This document shows positions 52,724 to 63,300 of a stretch of DNA of 64,000 nt, piece after piece. The notes under the pieces were generated by a model. It saw nothing but the letters and a program-made list of their open reading frames with translations. It searched no databases and had not been told where the DNA came from. The stretch lies in the NCBI RefSeq assembly GCF_027579695.1, contig NC_083587.1, forward strand, positions 53,947,521 to 54,011,520. Reading direction: 5' to 3'. The number at the start of each line of letters is the position of its first letter. Positions within the stretch are counted from its first letter, which is position 1. Origin of the DNA: Neoarius graeffei (lineage: Eukaryota; Chordata; Actinopteri; Siluriformes; Ariidae). The position numbers were made by a program, and so were the translations under genes.

Positions 52724-54154
52724 TTAGCAGAAAGTATCTGAGAACAGCTTGGTCTTTAGTCTAGATTTGAAGCTGCCAACAGCAGGAGCATTTCTGATGT
52801 CCTCTGGCAGTTGGTTCCATAGCTGTACTGCATAGTAGCTAAAAGCTGCTTCACCACACTTTGTTTTAACAACAGGTTTTACCAGTAAATTTTGCTGCTG
52901 CGATCTGGTAGATCTGATTGGGTTAGGCCGCTGCAACATATCAGAGAGGTAATTGGGCCCTGTACCATTTAGAGATTTGTACACCAGCAGCAATGCTTTA
53001 AAGTCAATTCTGTAGCTTACTGGAAGCCAGTGAAGGGACCTTAGAATTGGAGTAATGTGCTCTGTTCTTTTTGTTCGTGTGAGAACCCTAGCCGCTGCAT
53101 TTTGAATCAGCTGAAGTCGTTTGATGGTCTTTTTTGGCAGGCCTGTGAAAAGGCTATTGCAGTAATCAACCCTACTAGAGATGAAGGCATGTATAAGTTT
53201 TTCCAGATCGTTTTTTGACATAAGTCCTCTTAGTTTGGAAATGTTTTTTAGGTGATAAAATGCCGATTTAGTGATTGCTTTCATGTGACTGTCAAAGTTT
53301 AGCTCGCTGTCAATGAAAACACCAAGATTTTTAATCATATCTTTTGTTTTAATCCCCTTTGTGTCAAGAATAGTGGTAATCCTGAGTCTTTCATCTTTTT
53401 TCCCAAATAGAATTACTTCTGTTTTATCTGTGTTCAGCTGAAGAAAATTTTGTGAAATCCAGTTGTTGATTTGGTCGATACACTGGTAGAGACATTCAAA
53501 GGGGGCATAATCATTAGGTGATAGAGCAAAATAAATTTGGGTGTCATCTGCATAGCAGTGATACAAAATTGAGTTGTTCTTGATAATTTGTCCAAGTGGG
53601 AGCATATAAAGGTTGAGTAGTAATGGTCTAAGGATCGACTCCTGGAGGACACCACAGGTCAAGGACATTGATGTTGAGGTACAATTTCCCATGGTAACAA
53701 AGAAGCTTCTATCTTTTAAGTATGATTTTACCCAATTGATAATTTTACCAGTCAACCCAACCCAGTGTTCAAGTCGATATAGCAGTATGTTGTGATCAAC
53801 AGTAACAAAAGCTGCACTGAGGTCCAGTAACACCAGGACCGATGTTTTGCCTGCATCAGTATTAAGACGTATGTCATTTATAACTTTAATCAGCACTGTT
53901 TCAGTGCTGTGATTGGCACGAAATCCTGACTGAAAGTTATCAAAACAGCTGTTTGATATCAAGAAGGCAGTTAATTGATTGAAGACAATTTTTTCAAGGA
54001 TTTTCCCAATGAATGGTAGATTTGATATTGGCCTGTAGTTGTTCAATACTGAAGCATCCAGATTATTCTTTTTAAGTAGGGGCTTTACAATGGCTTTTTT
54101 CAGGGACACAGGAAAAATGCCAGTCTCTAGAGATGTATTTATGATCTGATGCAC
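52724..54154 (-). CDS. LINE reverse transcriptase, 476 codons open
   Basis: Reverse transcriptase of a non-LTR retrotransposon; in active elements it copies element RNA at a nicked target. In order: NNYRPISNLPFIGKILEK (about residue 40), FQSGFRANHSTETVL, VLVLLDLSAAFVTVDHNILL (first catalytic Asp), CYADDTQIYFALSP (catalytic YADD), WISQNFLQLNTDKTEVILFG, NLGVFIDSELNFDSH, then the C-terminal LRSLHWLPVSYRIDFKALLL and GEAAFSYYAVQLWNQLPEDI. The long frame implies a young copy. The endonuclease domain is missing because of the 5' truncation and SINE insertion, so autonomous mobility is not expected. L2-type is my best family call. Confidence 0.82.
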   Translation of the reverse strand: MHQIINTSLETGIFPVSLKKAIVKPLLKKNNLDASVLNNYRPISNLPFIGKILEKIVFNQLTAFLISNSCFDNFQSGFRANHSTETVLIKVINDIRLNTDAGKTSVLVLLDLSAAFVTVDHNILLYRLEHWVGLTGKIINWVKSYLKDRSFFVTMGNCTSTSMSLTCGVLQESILRPLLLNLYMLPLGQIIKNNSILYHCYADDTQIYFALSPNDYAPFECLYQCIDQINNWISQNFLQLNTDKTEVILFGKKDERLRITTILDTKGIKTKDMIKNLGVFIDSELNFDSHMKAITKSAFYHLKNISKLRGLMSKNDLEKLIHAFISSRVDYCNSLFTGLPKKTIKRLQLIQNAAARVLTRTKRTEHITPILRSLHWLPVSYRIDFKALLLVYKSLNGTGPNYLSDMLQRPNPIRSTRSQQQNLLVKPVVKTKCGEAAFSYYAVQLWNQLPEDIRNAPAVGSFKSRLKTKLFSDTFC

Positions 54155-54262
54155 ATCTGTAATTATGAGGTGAAGAACAGACTTAAAAAAGTTGGTGGGC
54201 AGAATGTCCAGTTCAGATGCTGAGGAACTGAGATTTTGTACAGTTTTTTCAAGAGTCTCATA

Positions 54263-54632
54263 ATTATCTCATCTCATTATCTCTATCCGCTTTATCCTTC
54301 TACAGGGTCGCAGGCAAGCTGGAGCCTATCCCAGCTGACTACGGGCGAAAGGCGGGGTATACCCTGGACAAGTCACCAGGTCATCACAGGGCTGACACAT
54401 AGACACAGACAACCATTCACACTCACACCTACGGTCAATTTAGAGTCACCAGTTAACCTAACCTGCATGTCTTTGGACTGTGGGGGAAACCGGAGCACCC
54501 GGAGGAAACCCACGCGGACACGGGGAGAACATGCAAACTCCACACAGAAAGGCCCTCACCGGCCACGGGGCTCGAACCCGGACCTTCTTGCTGTGAGGCG
54601 ACAGCGCTAACCACTACACGACCGTGCCACCC
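54263..54632 (-). repeat. tRNA-derived SINE, main family
   Basis: Full-length reverse copy inserted in the LINE. Confidence 0.88.
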
Positions 54633-55072
54633 TGTCTCATTATCAATCAAACAAAATTCTGACATTGTGTTGAAATTGTCTGTCTGTGTCACTGGTGATT
54701 GCATCTTTTCAGCTATTTGCAACTGAGATATATTATGAGCAATATTCTGCTGTATTTATCAGTTTTACCTTTGAAGAAGGACGCAAACTCATTGCATTTA
54801 TTAACTGAGAAAAGTTCAGGTGCTAATTGTGGTGGGGGATTAGTTAGCTTCTCTACTGTTGAAAATAGCACACGGGCATTGTTGCGCCACTTTCTTTCAG
54901 TAGGAGTCAGTTTCTGTCCCCCAAGTTACAATCTACATTAATGTACCCCCTAGGGCTCATTATTGGACCTCAAGATAACTATGTGTACCTTTTTATTGAT
55001 AAAAAGATACATATATGTTTCCAAGCAGTATATAAAGAGTAGAAATAAGTACCTTTTTAGAGCAGTGTTTCT

Positions 55073-56667
55073 CAACCACTGGGCCACAGCCCATTCGTGG
55101 GCCAAGAAGCGCCATCTAGTGAGCTGCAATTTTTTTTCAAGTTTGAAGCTAAATACTAAATAGTTCAGGATGTTGTAGTGTCCCAAATCCGGTAACTGGT
55201 TTGCTGTACGTTTTTCAAGTGGAATAAATACATTTGTGGGTAAATTAAGAAGAACAATCCTTTATTTTTGTCACATTCCTCCTCTGCATTTAACCCGTGT
55301 GTGCTCGTGCACAGAGAGTGCGCGCACACAAAGAGAAAAAGAGCATGCGCAGAATAAATAAACATGTTTGTGTGTAAATTACGTGGATCTGTGATGCCTG
55401 CTGGAAGAGAAGAGCAGGGAGGATTGAGAAGCAAGTGGCTGTGGTGTGTTTACACCTGATACTAAAACTTGTAGCGTCCTAGCAACCACTGCAAAGTCAC
55501 GGACAAAAGGCCCAGAAATTCTTCCTTCTCCCGGGCAAAAAAGATACAGGATTCATCTTGTAGTGTCCTGATCCCTAGATCTAAAGTTGTATGGCTCAAT
55601 GCTTTTCCAGGTTTTCATCTTTTTTCTGTGTAGAATGATGTCTGCAGCACCAGGGAATTTGAGATGTCAGGGAACTCAACAGATGGATAATTTTCCAACT
55701 CCTAGTAAACGAATGAATAACTTTTTATTTAAACACGATAAGTTGATCAGCAGAGCTGGTGGGGTCGTGTATTTACAGATGCAAATAATTACAACTACAA
55801 AAGACTAAAAATATACACAGTCTTTTAAAAAAAACTTAAAATCTGTTTATTATCTGTTAATTATCTTCATATTAAGTTAATGAATAGTATGCATAACTAT
55901 TGTCTTTGTATTTAGTTACGGCTCTAATAGGATCAAAATATATTTTACTAATGTCAGATTTAGCAAGTAAATTTTTCTTTCATAGGAAAAATCCTTCTTT
56001 ACTAGCATGTACAGATCTATCCCATTGAGTGGTTTCTACATATATCCACTTCTTTTGAGTGTACTTCTTGGTTTTAATAACTTGTTTGCTTTCTGAACAC
56101 AAACATGCCAATAAGTACTTCGGTTAGGTTGATGTGGGGTGGCTTTGGGCTGAGGTGTCCTTGAGCAAGGTACCGAACCCCTGACTGCTCCCCGGGCGCT
56201 GTGTGTGGCTGCCCACTGCTCTGTGTGTGTGTGTGTGTGTTCACTGCTTTGGATGGGTTAAATGCAGAGGATGAATTTCACTGTGCTTGAAGTGTACATG
56301 TGACAAATAAAGGTTTCTTCTTCTTACTTGTGTTAATGGACCAGACTCCACTTTTGGATCATTAATCCCTTTTGACTGAGAATGCCCTGCATGCATGGTT
56401 TTATGTTGGCTTCTGGCACATCCATACAGTTTTAGATACAATACCTACAATTAAAAACAGTTTGTTTTTATTGCATTTATTTAATTCCTGAGCTCCCATC
56501 TGTAACCAGGAATGATGTTGCATCCCATTAATACACTTTACAATAGATTATTAGATTCTAATAGAATAGATGAGCCAAAATAATTGGGGCTCTTTTTTTT
56601 AATGGGCCCCAACTTATTACAAGTATTTTCAGGTGGGCCTGAAAGTAGAAAAGGTCAAGAAGCCCTG
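55073..56667. mobile_element. Possible hAT element (CAGTGTTTCTCAACC ends)
   Basis: CAGTGTTTCTCAACC at the left and the reverse complement of the right end (CAGGGCTTCTTGACC) agree at 11 of 15 positions. No clear TSD. It contains SINE-3 pieces near 55255 and 56140-56330. Confidence 0.45.
56140..56330 (+). repeat. Third SINE family, plus orientation
   Basis: cttgagcaaggtaccgaacc, gggttaaatgcagaggatga, cacatgtgacaaataaagg-like end (gtacatgtgacaaataaagg), with (GT)n at about 56223-56240. Confidence 0.6.
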
Positions 56668-57003
56668 CCTCAGATGGCACTGCCCCAGCGACAAGTCATT
56701 GTACCCCTAAAGGTGCAATAATGTACTTTATTTTCTGAGACTGTGTAACGTTTTCCGTATTCTTATTCTAGGAAAATGTTCAACGAAGAGGTGGTGTTAC
56801 GTAGCCCGAAAACAGGTGAAACAAGCCCTGAAGTTGATTTATTTTCTCATAACCACACACACCAAAGTCTTATGCAAGCTACTACATTAATAGATTTGTT
56901 AATGAACAGTACACCATACTTTTTAATATCTGTTTGTAGTTACATTTAATGTTGCGATAGCATGCATTATTTTATAGAACATACTATTATTATTATCTCA
57001 TTC

Positions 57004-57375
57004 TCATCTCATTATCTCTAGCCGCTTTATCCTTCTACAGGGTCGCAGGCAAGCTGGAGCCTATCCCAGCTGACTATGGGCGAAAGGCGTGGTACACCCT
57101 GGACAAGTCGCCAGGTCATCACAGGGCTGACACATAGACACAGACAACCATTCACACTCACATTCACACCTACGGTCAATTTAGAGTCACCAGTTAACCT
57201 AACCTGCATGTCTTTGGACTGTGGGGGAAACCGGAGCACCCGGAGGAAACCCACGCGGACACGGGGAGAACATGCAAACTCCACACAGAAAGGCCCTCGC
57301 CGGCCCCGGGGCTCGAACCCAGGACCTTCTTGCTGTGAGGCGACAGCGCTAACCACTACACCACCGTGCCGCCCC
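57004..57375 (-). repeat. tRNA-derived SINE, main family
   Basis: Full-length reverse copy between tattattat repeats that probably form the TSD. Confidence 0.87.
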
Positions 57376-57840
57376 TATTATTATTACTAAACAAGAAATT
57401 CTTACTAGAATGCTTTTTGTTATCATGATTAATTTATGAATATGATCATAAAATATGTTCTGATCATACAGAAATCCAGTGGGTTTTTTTTTGTTTTTAA
57501 AAACACTGTTAGGGGTTCCTAGCTACAGTTACGCTTCTGTATATACAGACAGTATGTACATAAAGCCATAAGAGTGAGACTATTATAATTTTGTTTTGTA
57601 CACATATACAAGAGAAAATATTAGGGGGAAAATGTTTGAACAACACAAAAATCAAATCATCTGACCCATAATGCATCAAATCATAATGTTTTTTTTAAAA
57701 TCATGCATAATTCAAGGCTTAGAAAGAAAACTGTTTATTATAAAGTTATAATTTTGTATACACATACAAAAATCCAAGCACATGGTTTACAAGTTTTTCT
57801 TTTCATCCCTTCTTTATTATCCTGCTAAATCCAATCCGGT
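57376..57840. other. Unassigned AT-rich sequence upstream of ubr5
   Basis: No element or gene recognised. Confidence 0.35.
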
Positions 57841-57859
57841 TCCTTATAACGTTTTTTGC

Positions 57860-58035
57860 GGTTTCGTCCAATCAGCATCAGAAATGCATCCTGGTTTGGG
57901 CGGGACGAATGAAAGTTGACCAATCACAAGGCAGAAGAGTTGAAATGAAGGCGTGTCTATTTCGAGCCGGAAGAGCGATGTTGGGGGAACAAAATAACGA
58001 AGCAGCTCGAGTCGGTAGAGTTAAGATGGCGGCAT
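57860..58035 (+). promoter_or_regulatory. ubr5 promoter region: two CCAAT boxes and a YY1-type element
   Basis: CCAAT at 57868-57872 and 57920-57924, both followed by CA/AG. AAGATGGCGGC at 58023-58033 is the canonical YY1 site often placed at the start of TATA-less housekeeping genes. It lies 160 bp before the ubr5 ATG, so transcription probably starts near 58000. No TATA box seen. Confidence 0.6.
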
Positions 58036-58192
58036 GTGGATTGTTGTAGGGGTTTGGATGGTTCGGCTTTGGATTTTTCTTACGTTTGGAGAGAATTTGT
58101 AATGAAGTAACGCAACCAGACTTAGCCAAGTGTTACAAGACCTTTTCGGAGAGATAGTTCTACATATTTTTGGGTTATTTCGGATTTAAATC

Positions 58193-58254
58193 ATGACCTC
58201 TATTCACTTCGTTGTGCACCCGTTACCCGGGACTGAGGACCAGCTCAATGACAG
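58193..58254 (+). CDS. ubr5: ubr5 exon 1 (start codon, residues 1-21)
   Basis: UBR5/EDD is a giant HECT-type ubiquitin ligase of the N-degron pathway, in nucleus and cytoplasm. ATG 58193 opens MTSIHFVVHPLPGTEDQLND, identical to the vertebrate UBR5 N-terminus as I know it. The exon ends after two bases of the next codon (AG, so Arg or Ser; Arg expected) at donor GTAATT (58255). The 5'UTR runs back to about 58000. Only this exon is in the window. Vertebrate UBR5 is about 2,800 residues, so the rest lies to the right. Identity, strand and position after azin1/klf agree with conserved synteny. Confidence 0.93.
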
Positions 58255-59402
58255 GTAATTTGGGCAAACAAATCAATATTTGCGTCCAGGGTGTGGTGGT
58301 TTTAATATAATTTCAAGCAGCAGAAACACACTTGTCTGGACGTTATGTTGTTTATTAATACATTTATGTGTGTGTGTGTGTATATGTATGAGTTTATGAT
58401 TTGATATTTATTTAGTAAAAGAGGCGCAGTTGGGACTAAATGGTTATCGTGTCTGATGCTAAACACGGCTAGCAAAACGCGCATCTTACTAAGCTAAGCT
58501 AACTGGAATGATTGGACAATGCGGGTTGGGGGATGGGGAGGGGAAAAATAGATGTGGACACGGATAAAACGAGTTTATACACCTAAAGAAATGTTAACGA
58601 ATCGTGATATACGGTTTCATCTCATGATTTAAGACTCTGTCTGGGTGTTGACGTGAAAAATGTAGCTTGATAAGAGAATAAGAAAATCGCTCGGCGGTCG
58701 CCATGCATGCTCAGCGGCTAGTTCTGTCAGTCAGTCAGTCGCCAGGAAAAAAAAAAAAAACACCTCAAGATAGCAATAATTTTTACTAAAATTGTCGTGT
58801 TAATTTTTCACAAAGTTTATAAATATAATATACAGACAACACGTTAAGTTTGCGTTGCTAGTTTTGACGTGGCTAGTTTGAATTGAACCGGGGCCGGTTC
58901 GGTAACTAGTTAGCTTAGCATAGGCGCAAACCACAGACATGTTAATGTAATGCCAATGGCCCTGAGGCTGAGGAGTTTATATTTGGTTCTCACTCCTCCT
59001 CCACCAGGTTATTTTCGTGTCGCTTTTTGCTCTAAGCGCTATTAAGAAGCTTTTTTTTTTAATTGTTTGCTGTTTGTGTATTTTTTTTTGTTGTTTTGTG
59101 CGTCTGACAGACGCCAACAACAGAAAGGAGTTGGGAAAAGTCACAAGAAGCGAGCTGTGTATGACGTGATGAATAAATTTGCATATTAATAGGATGCACA
59201 GTGCATATTTTTGCATATCAGAACTAGCTATAGGGTGCAATATGGTTTGATCAGAATAGAAAATGTGTACAGACTAAACCACCCACCTGGGGTTGTGCGG
59301 TTATAGGAAAATAATCAATGATCGAATAGCCTGATGCGTGAATTCAGTTTAATTTTAACACCGTTTTTTGGTCACACTTTGTTGCAGCGTCGAATCTGAA
59401 AT

Positions 59403-59520
59403 GTTGGTGGTTAGCACGGTCGTCTCACAGCAAGAAGGTTCTGGGTTCGAGGCCAGTGGCTGGCGGAGGCCTTTGTGTGGAGTTTGCATGTTCTCCGCAT
59501 GTCGAAGACATGCGGTTAGG
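59403..59520 (+). repeat. Main-family SINE stub, cut at its internal TTAA
   Basis: tggttagcacggtcgtctca, gttctgggttcgaggccagt, tttgcatgttctccgcatgt, then ggttagg immediately before the TTAA of element copy 6. The downstream half of the SINE is missing. Confidence 0.72.
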
Positions 59521-59524
59521 TTAA

Positions 59525-60188
59525 AGTGCATATCCTGGACCGATTTCGTATATTTTTTTTTTTTATGAAAGTATGTCCCTTTACACACTCATCCAGAAGG
59601 GTAATTTTGCACAAGGCCATCTGTCTACAGAAGAAAAAAATAAATAACACAACGTGTCTGGAAAAATCCCAAGGGAGTCTGGAGCCAGATTCGTGACGTC
59701 ACCTGCGGAAGCACCAGCAGGCTGCGTGAGCTTTGCACGGTTTCAGTGCACAGCCTGTGTAGACCAAGCGCTCCCATTTCTCTCTCATTGTCCGGTCTTT
59801 TGGAAAACGATGAGTGCTAATCCAATCAAGATTGGTGTTGCTACACCCTCCGACGATACATCTGTTAACCATTTTAATCATTATGTGATAGCGTTGAAGA
59901 AATTTGCAGAAAACCACCAGGTCGTTTTCTCATAAACAAACCAGCACTGATGTAGGATTCAGAAGGAGGCGTCCCGCACGTGACGTCACGAAAATCAACG
60001 TTTGCCGGGAAATTCGAATGCCAAGTTTTTTCAGAGGCGGACCAATTCGCCTTAAGTGGCTTGATTTCATTTGGTATTACGTAAGGTAAAAAAAATTGCG
60101 CAAAATGTGACAGATATTTGACCAAAGTTTAATATAAAATAGGAGAATTACGTTGATCTTGCTCCTGAATTTACCCGTGATGTGCACT
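59525..60188 (-). mobile_element. THAP-bearing TTAA element, copy 6
   Basis: TTAA at 59521-59524 and 60189-60192. Minus-strand THAP frame ([20 protein letters not shown]) at 59699-59872. Confidence 0.78.
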
Positions 60189-60196
60189 TTAATATG

Positions 60197-60340
60197 GGAC
60201 CTAACTCCCAACTGCTCCCTGCTCTGGGTGTGTGTGCGCACGCACTCATTGCTCACATGTGTATGTTCACTGCTTCAGATGGGTTAAATGCAGAGAGGAA
60301 TTTTACAAGCGTGTGATGAACAAAGTTCTTCTTCTTGAAC
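60197..60340 (+). repeat. Third SINE family fragment
   Basis: gggacctaactcccaactgc, cagatgggttaaatgcagag, gaggaattttacaagcgtgt; homologous to 56140-56330. Confidence 0.55.
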
Positions 60341-63300
60341 TGGTCTTGTAAGTGTGACATGCTCACAGAGCAACCATGTGGCATCTTGGATGCATGGATG
60401 TCGGAATTTTCTTGCCGAGTTTGACAGCTCCTCCAAAGTATAAATTCACATTCCTTCTCTAGCCATAATTGTCAATTTCTTAACCCTCTTCCTTAATGGC
60501 ATGACGTACAATGATTCGGTGTCGAGCTTGTAGTGATGGCCAGTCTCTCACCTATGGCAAGAATTTATCGTACTATGATCACCGAATCTGACACTGCGAC
60601 CCTGCTTTCCTTTTACCACCCCGAGGTGTGTTGTTTGGCATAACTGTCCAGTCTGAAGTGTCATGCTGTTATAACACAGCGATTTGACAACAATTATAAC
60701 GAATGTATTAATGAATATGTTGTGCATTTTTAACTGCTTATAGATCAGTTTGTACATGTCACTTAGGATAAACAGTCACTTTTTCTAAAAAGTCAGCTTG
60801 TCATTTTACCAAGAAATCAGAAAGAGAGCAAACTCCACTGACCTGAATACTGTCCTGTGCTCATATACTTTGCAAAGCACCATGACGACTGTTAGGGCCT
60901 CTGCATGCTCTTGCGACAAGGCTTTCGCAGATAGCTTTTCGCAGACAGTTGTAATTTATCGTTGAGTGGGGAGTAATAGGCGTGCGCGATGTTATTCACC
61001 GCCACAACGCAAGGGGGCGCGAAGTCGCGAAATCGCTAGGAGTAGTTGGTGGGTGTGGTTAGTGGAGTGTTTATCCTCCGGTTACCTATAATGACTAGAA
61101 CTGGAGTCGTATAGATGTATGTACTTCCTCGATCAACCGCTCTTCGTGCTGCTCCATCTTCGCTCGTGTTTTTAAAAATGGCGTTCGTGAAAACAAACCA
61201 AACCGGGAAAGTAGGGAAGCGGAAGTGCGTGTAGAGTGGACCAATCAGAGTCCTCTTGTCTGCGACGCTGTCTGCGAGGCTTCTGCGGTGGTCACAATTT
61301 TTGGGAGGTGCGCGCAGAGCGTCTGCGAAGGTGGGGGGGGCTACGCAGACGCCATCTGCGACGCCATCTGCGAGGACTGCGTTGTCAGCATAAATTGGCC
61401 TTTAGAAAGCGCTTACAACCGAGAATTGTTCCATAAAATGTTAAACAAATCTCTGACAAATAAATCACCATGTCGATCATGATAAACGGTAGGTTTTTTT
61501 TAATCTAATGTTGATGATGCGTCATACTTTTTATTAAATCCATTTGTTATATTTCTGGTCAGCGCTGAACTTCATTCTCTCACTCGTCTCTTTCAAAGTG
61601 AATAACGTGCCACTTGTTGCAGTCAGAACGATTGTCAGGGTGGCTGTTGTGGAGAATTAATCAACACCACCACCTGACCAATCAGAATTCAGCCATGCTA
61701 TACCACAGCGCTGTGGTCATTATATAGCTGGCGAGAAAACCTCTAAGTGGAGAAATAACTCCAGCTCAACGCTTGATCATTAAATTCAAAAATAACATCG
61801 TGTCTCAAGGACACTCCCAGACTGTTTTGCCATGTGTTAAACATTTTTGCCTGCAGGTTGAGAGCATGTGATGCACTGGATCTCATTCCTGTTCCCGACC
61901 TCAGCTCTGTACATTTATTGTATGAATGTTTTATGTTTTGCTTCAGTGACTTGGTTTGTTCATTATTTATGACTATTTGTGAAGGGGGAAAAAAAACACT
62001 TTAGGACCCTGGAGAAAAACCTGTTTAGGGTTGATGTGAAAAAAGTACTGGGTGGAATTAGTGTCAAGTATTACAAAATGGTTTGCAATATTAGCCTTGA
62101 AAACTGTGTGTATTTGGTACCTTGTTAATCCAAGAGAAAATAACACAAACAGTTGCATCGGTGAAAAGAAGCGCATATATAGCAAGAAGAGATTTTGGGT
62201 ATCGTGTTAATGTATTCACCAAAGATTTCTCTTAAACGTGTGTTTACTGTTTCATGAATGCAAACAAAACACCTGGATGTGACATTTGAACAGTTAGGAC
62301 TAGAGTTGTCATGGTGTTTAATCTGACACGTATTTATTATTATTATTAGACATTACCACCTCCCCATTCGAATTCTCATCTCTTCCATTTGGCTGCGACT
62401 TTCCCAACTCTCTGGACATGAGACGTGTCAAATAACTTATCCCACTGGTAAACAAATCCAATCCAAATAGAGCTGCTTAAAGAACAATTATTAGGGCATT
62501 GGATTTTGTCATGCTGAATAAGAGGGTTTTTTTTTTCTTTCTTGCTTCATACCTTTAGCATATTTTCATTTCAAGTGCACTTCCTCCAGCATATTGTGTT
62601 GATTTAATCGTGTTTTGAGTATGTAGGTCAGCTCAGGAGTGTGGTGTCAGATGTAGGTTGCATTACAAATCTAAATTTAACCATCTGAACAATTAGTAGG
62701 GATTGAAATGTTCATGGTATAAAAAGCTAGCTAAAAAAACTCCGCTTCATGATGGCGTGGTCTCTAATAGGGCACTCTGCAGTATCAAGTCATGTGACCT
62801 TTCAAGATGATTGTGGTCTCTGTGTGTGTGAGATGTTTGGTTTGGATGGACTACAGTGGTTTATAGAACTTCGAGAATAAGGCTCAGATATGATTATCAT
62901 GCCAGAGCTGTCCTTGGACACCACCTTTCAGTCATTGGAGGACCTTGTAAGGATAAATGTTCCTCAGATGCGAATGGGTTGGGAATAATTGTTCTGTCAG
63001 TGTGTAATTGTGTTTGGCAAGCCATCTGAGCTTCTCGATGAGAGCGAGGTGGGGCCAGCGAGATTTTCTTGCCCTGATGTTGCAGGAAACGAGGTGCCTT
63101 CCAGCATTCATGCGCAGCTGTGAGGTTCAGCGTGACATCCGTATGTTAAACTTAGACATGAACTGCCGTGAGTCGTTTCACTGCACAGGACAGGACAGCT
63201 GTTCAGTCCGAGTTCGGGTTCGATGCCAGCTACTGATTCAGAGCTGATGGAGCGGAAAACTCTCAGATGGCTTGGCACTGAAGCAGGTTTGCAAAGTGAG

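Larger units (their letters stand above)
52430..54925 (-). mobile_element. L2-like non-LTR retrotransposon, 5'-truncated, split by a SINE
   Basis: Contains the RT ORF (54154-52724), a 3' tail ggcaaggcaagtttatttat in reverse near 52430, and an upstream piece (54633-54925) encoding NARVLFSTVEKLTNPP and SVNKCNEFASFF. SINE 54263-54632 lies between the pieces, flanked by gtctcat-ttat duplications. Confidence 0.8.
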
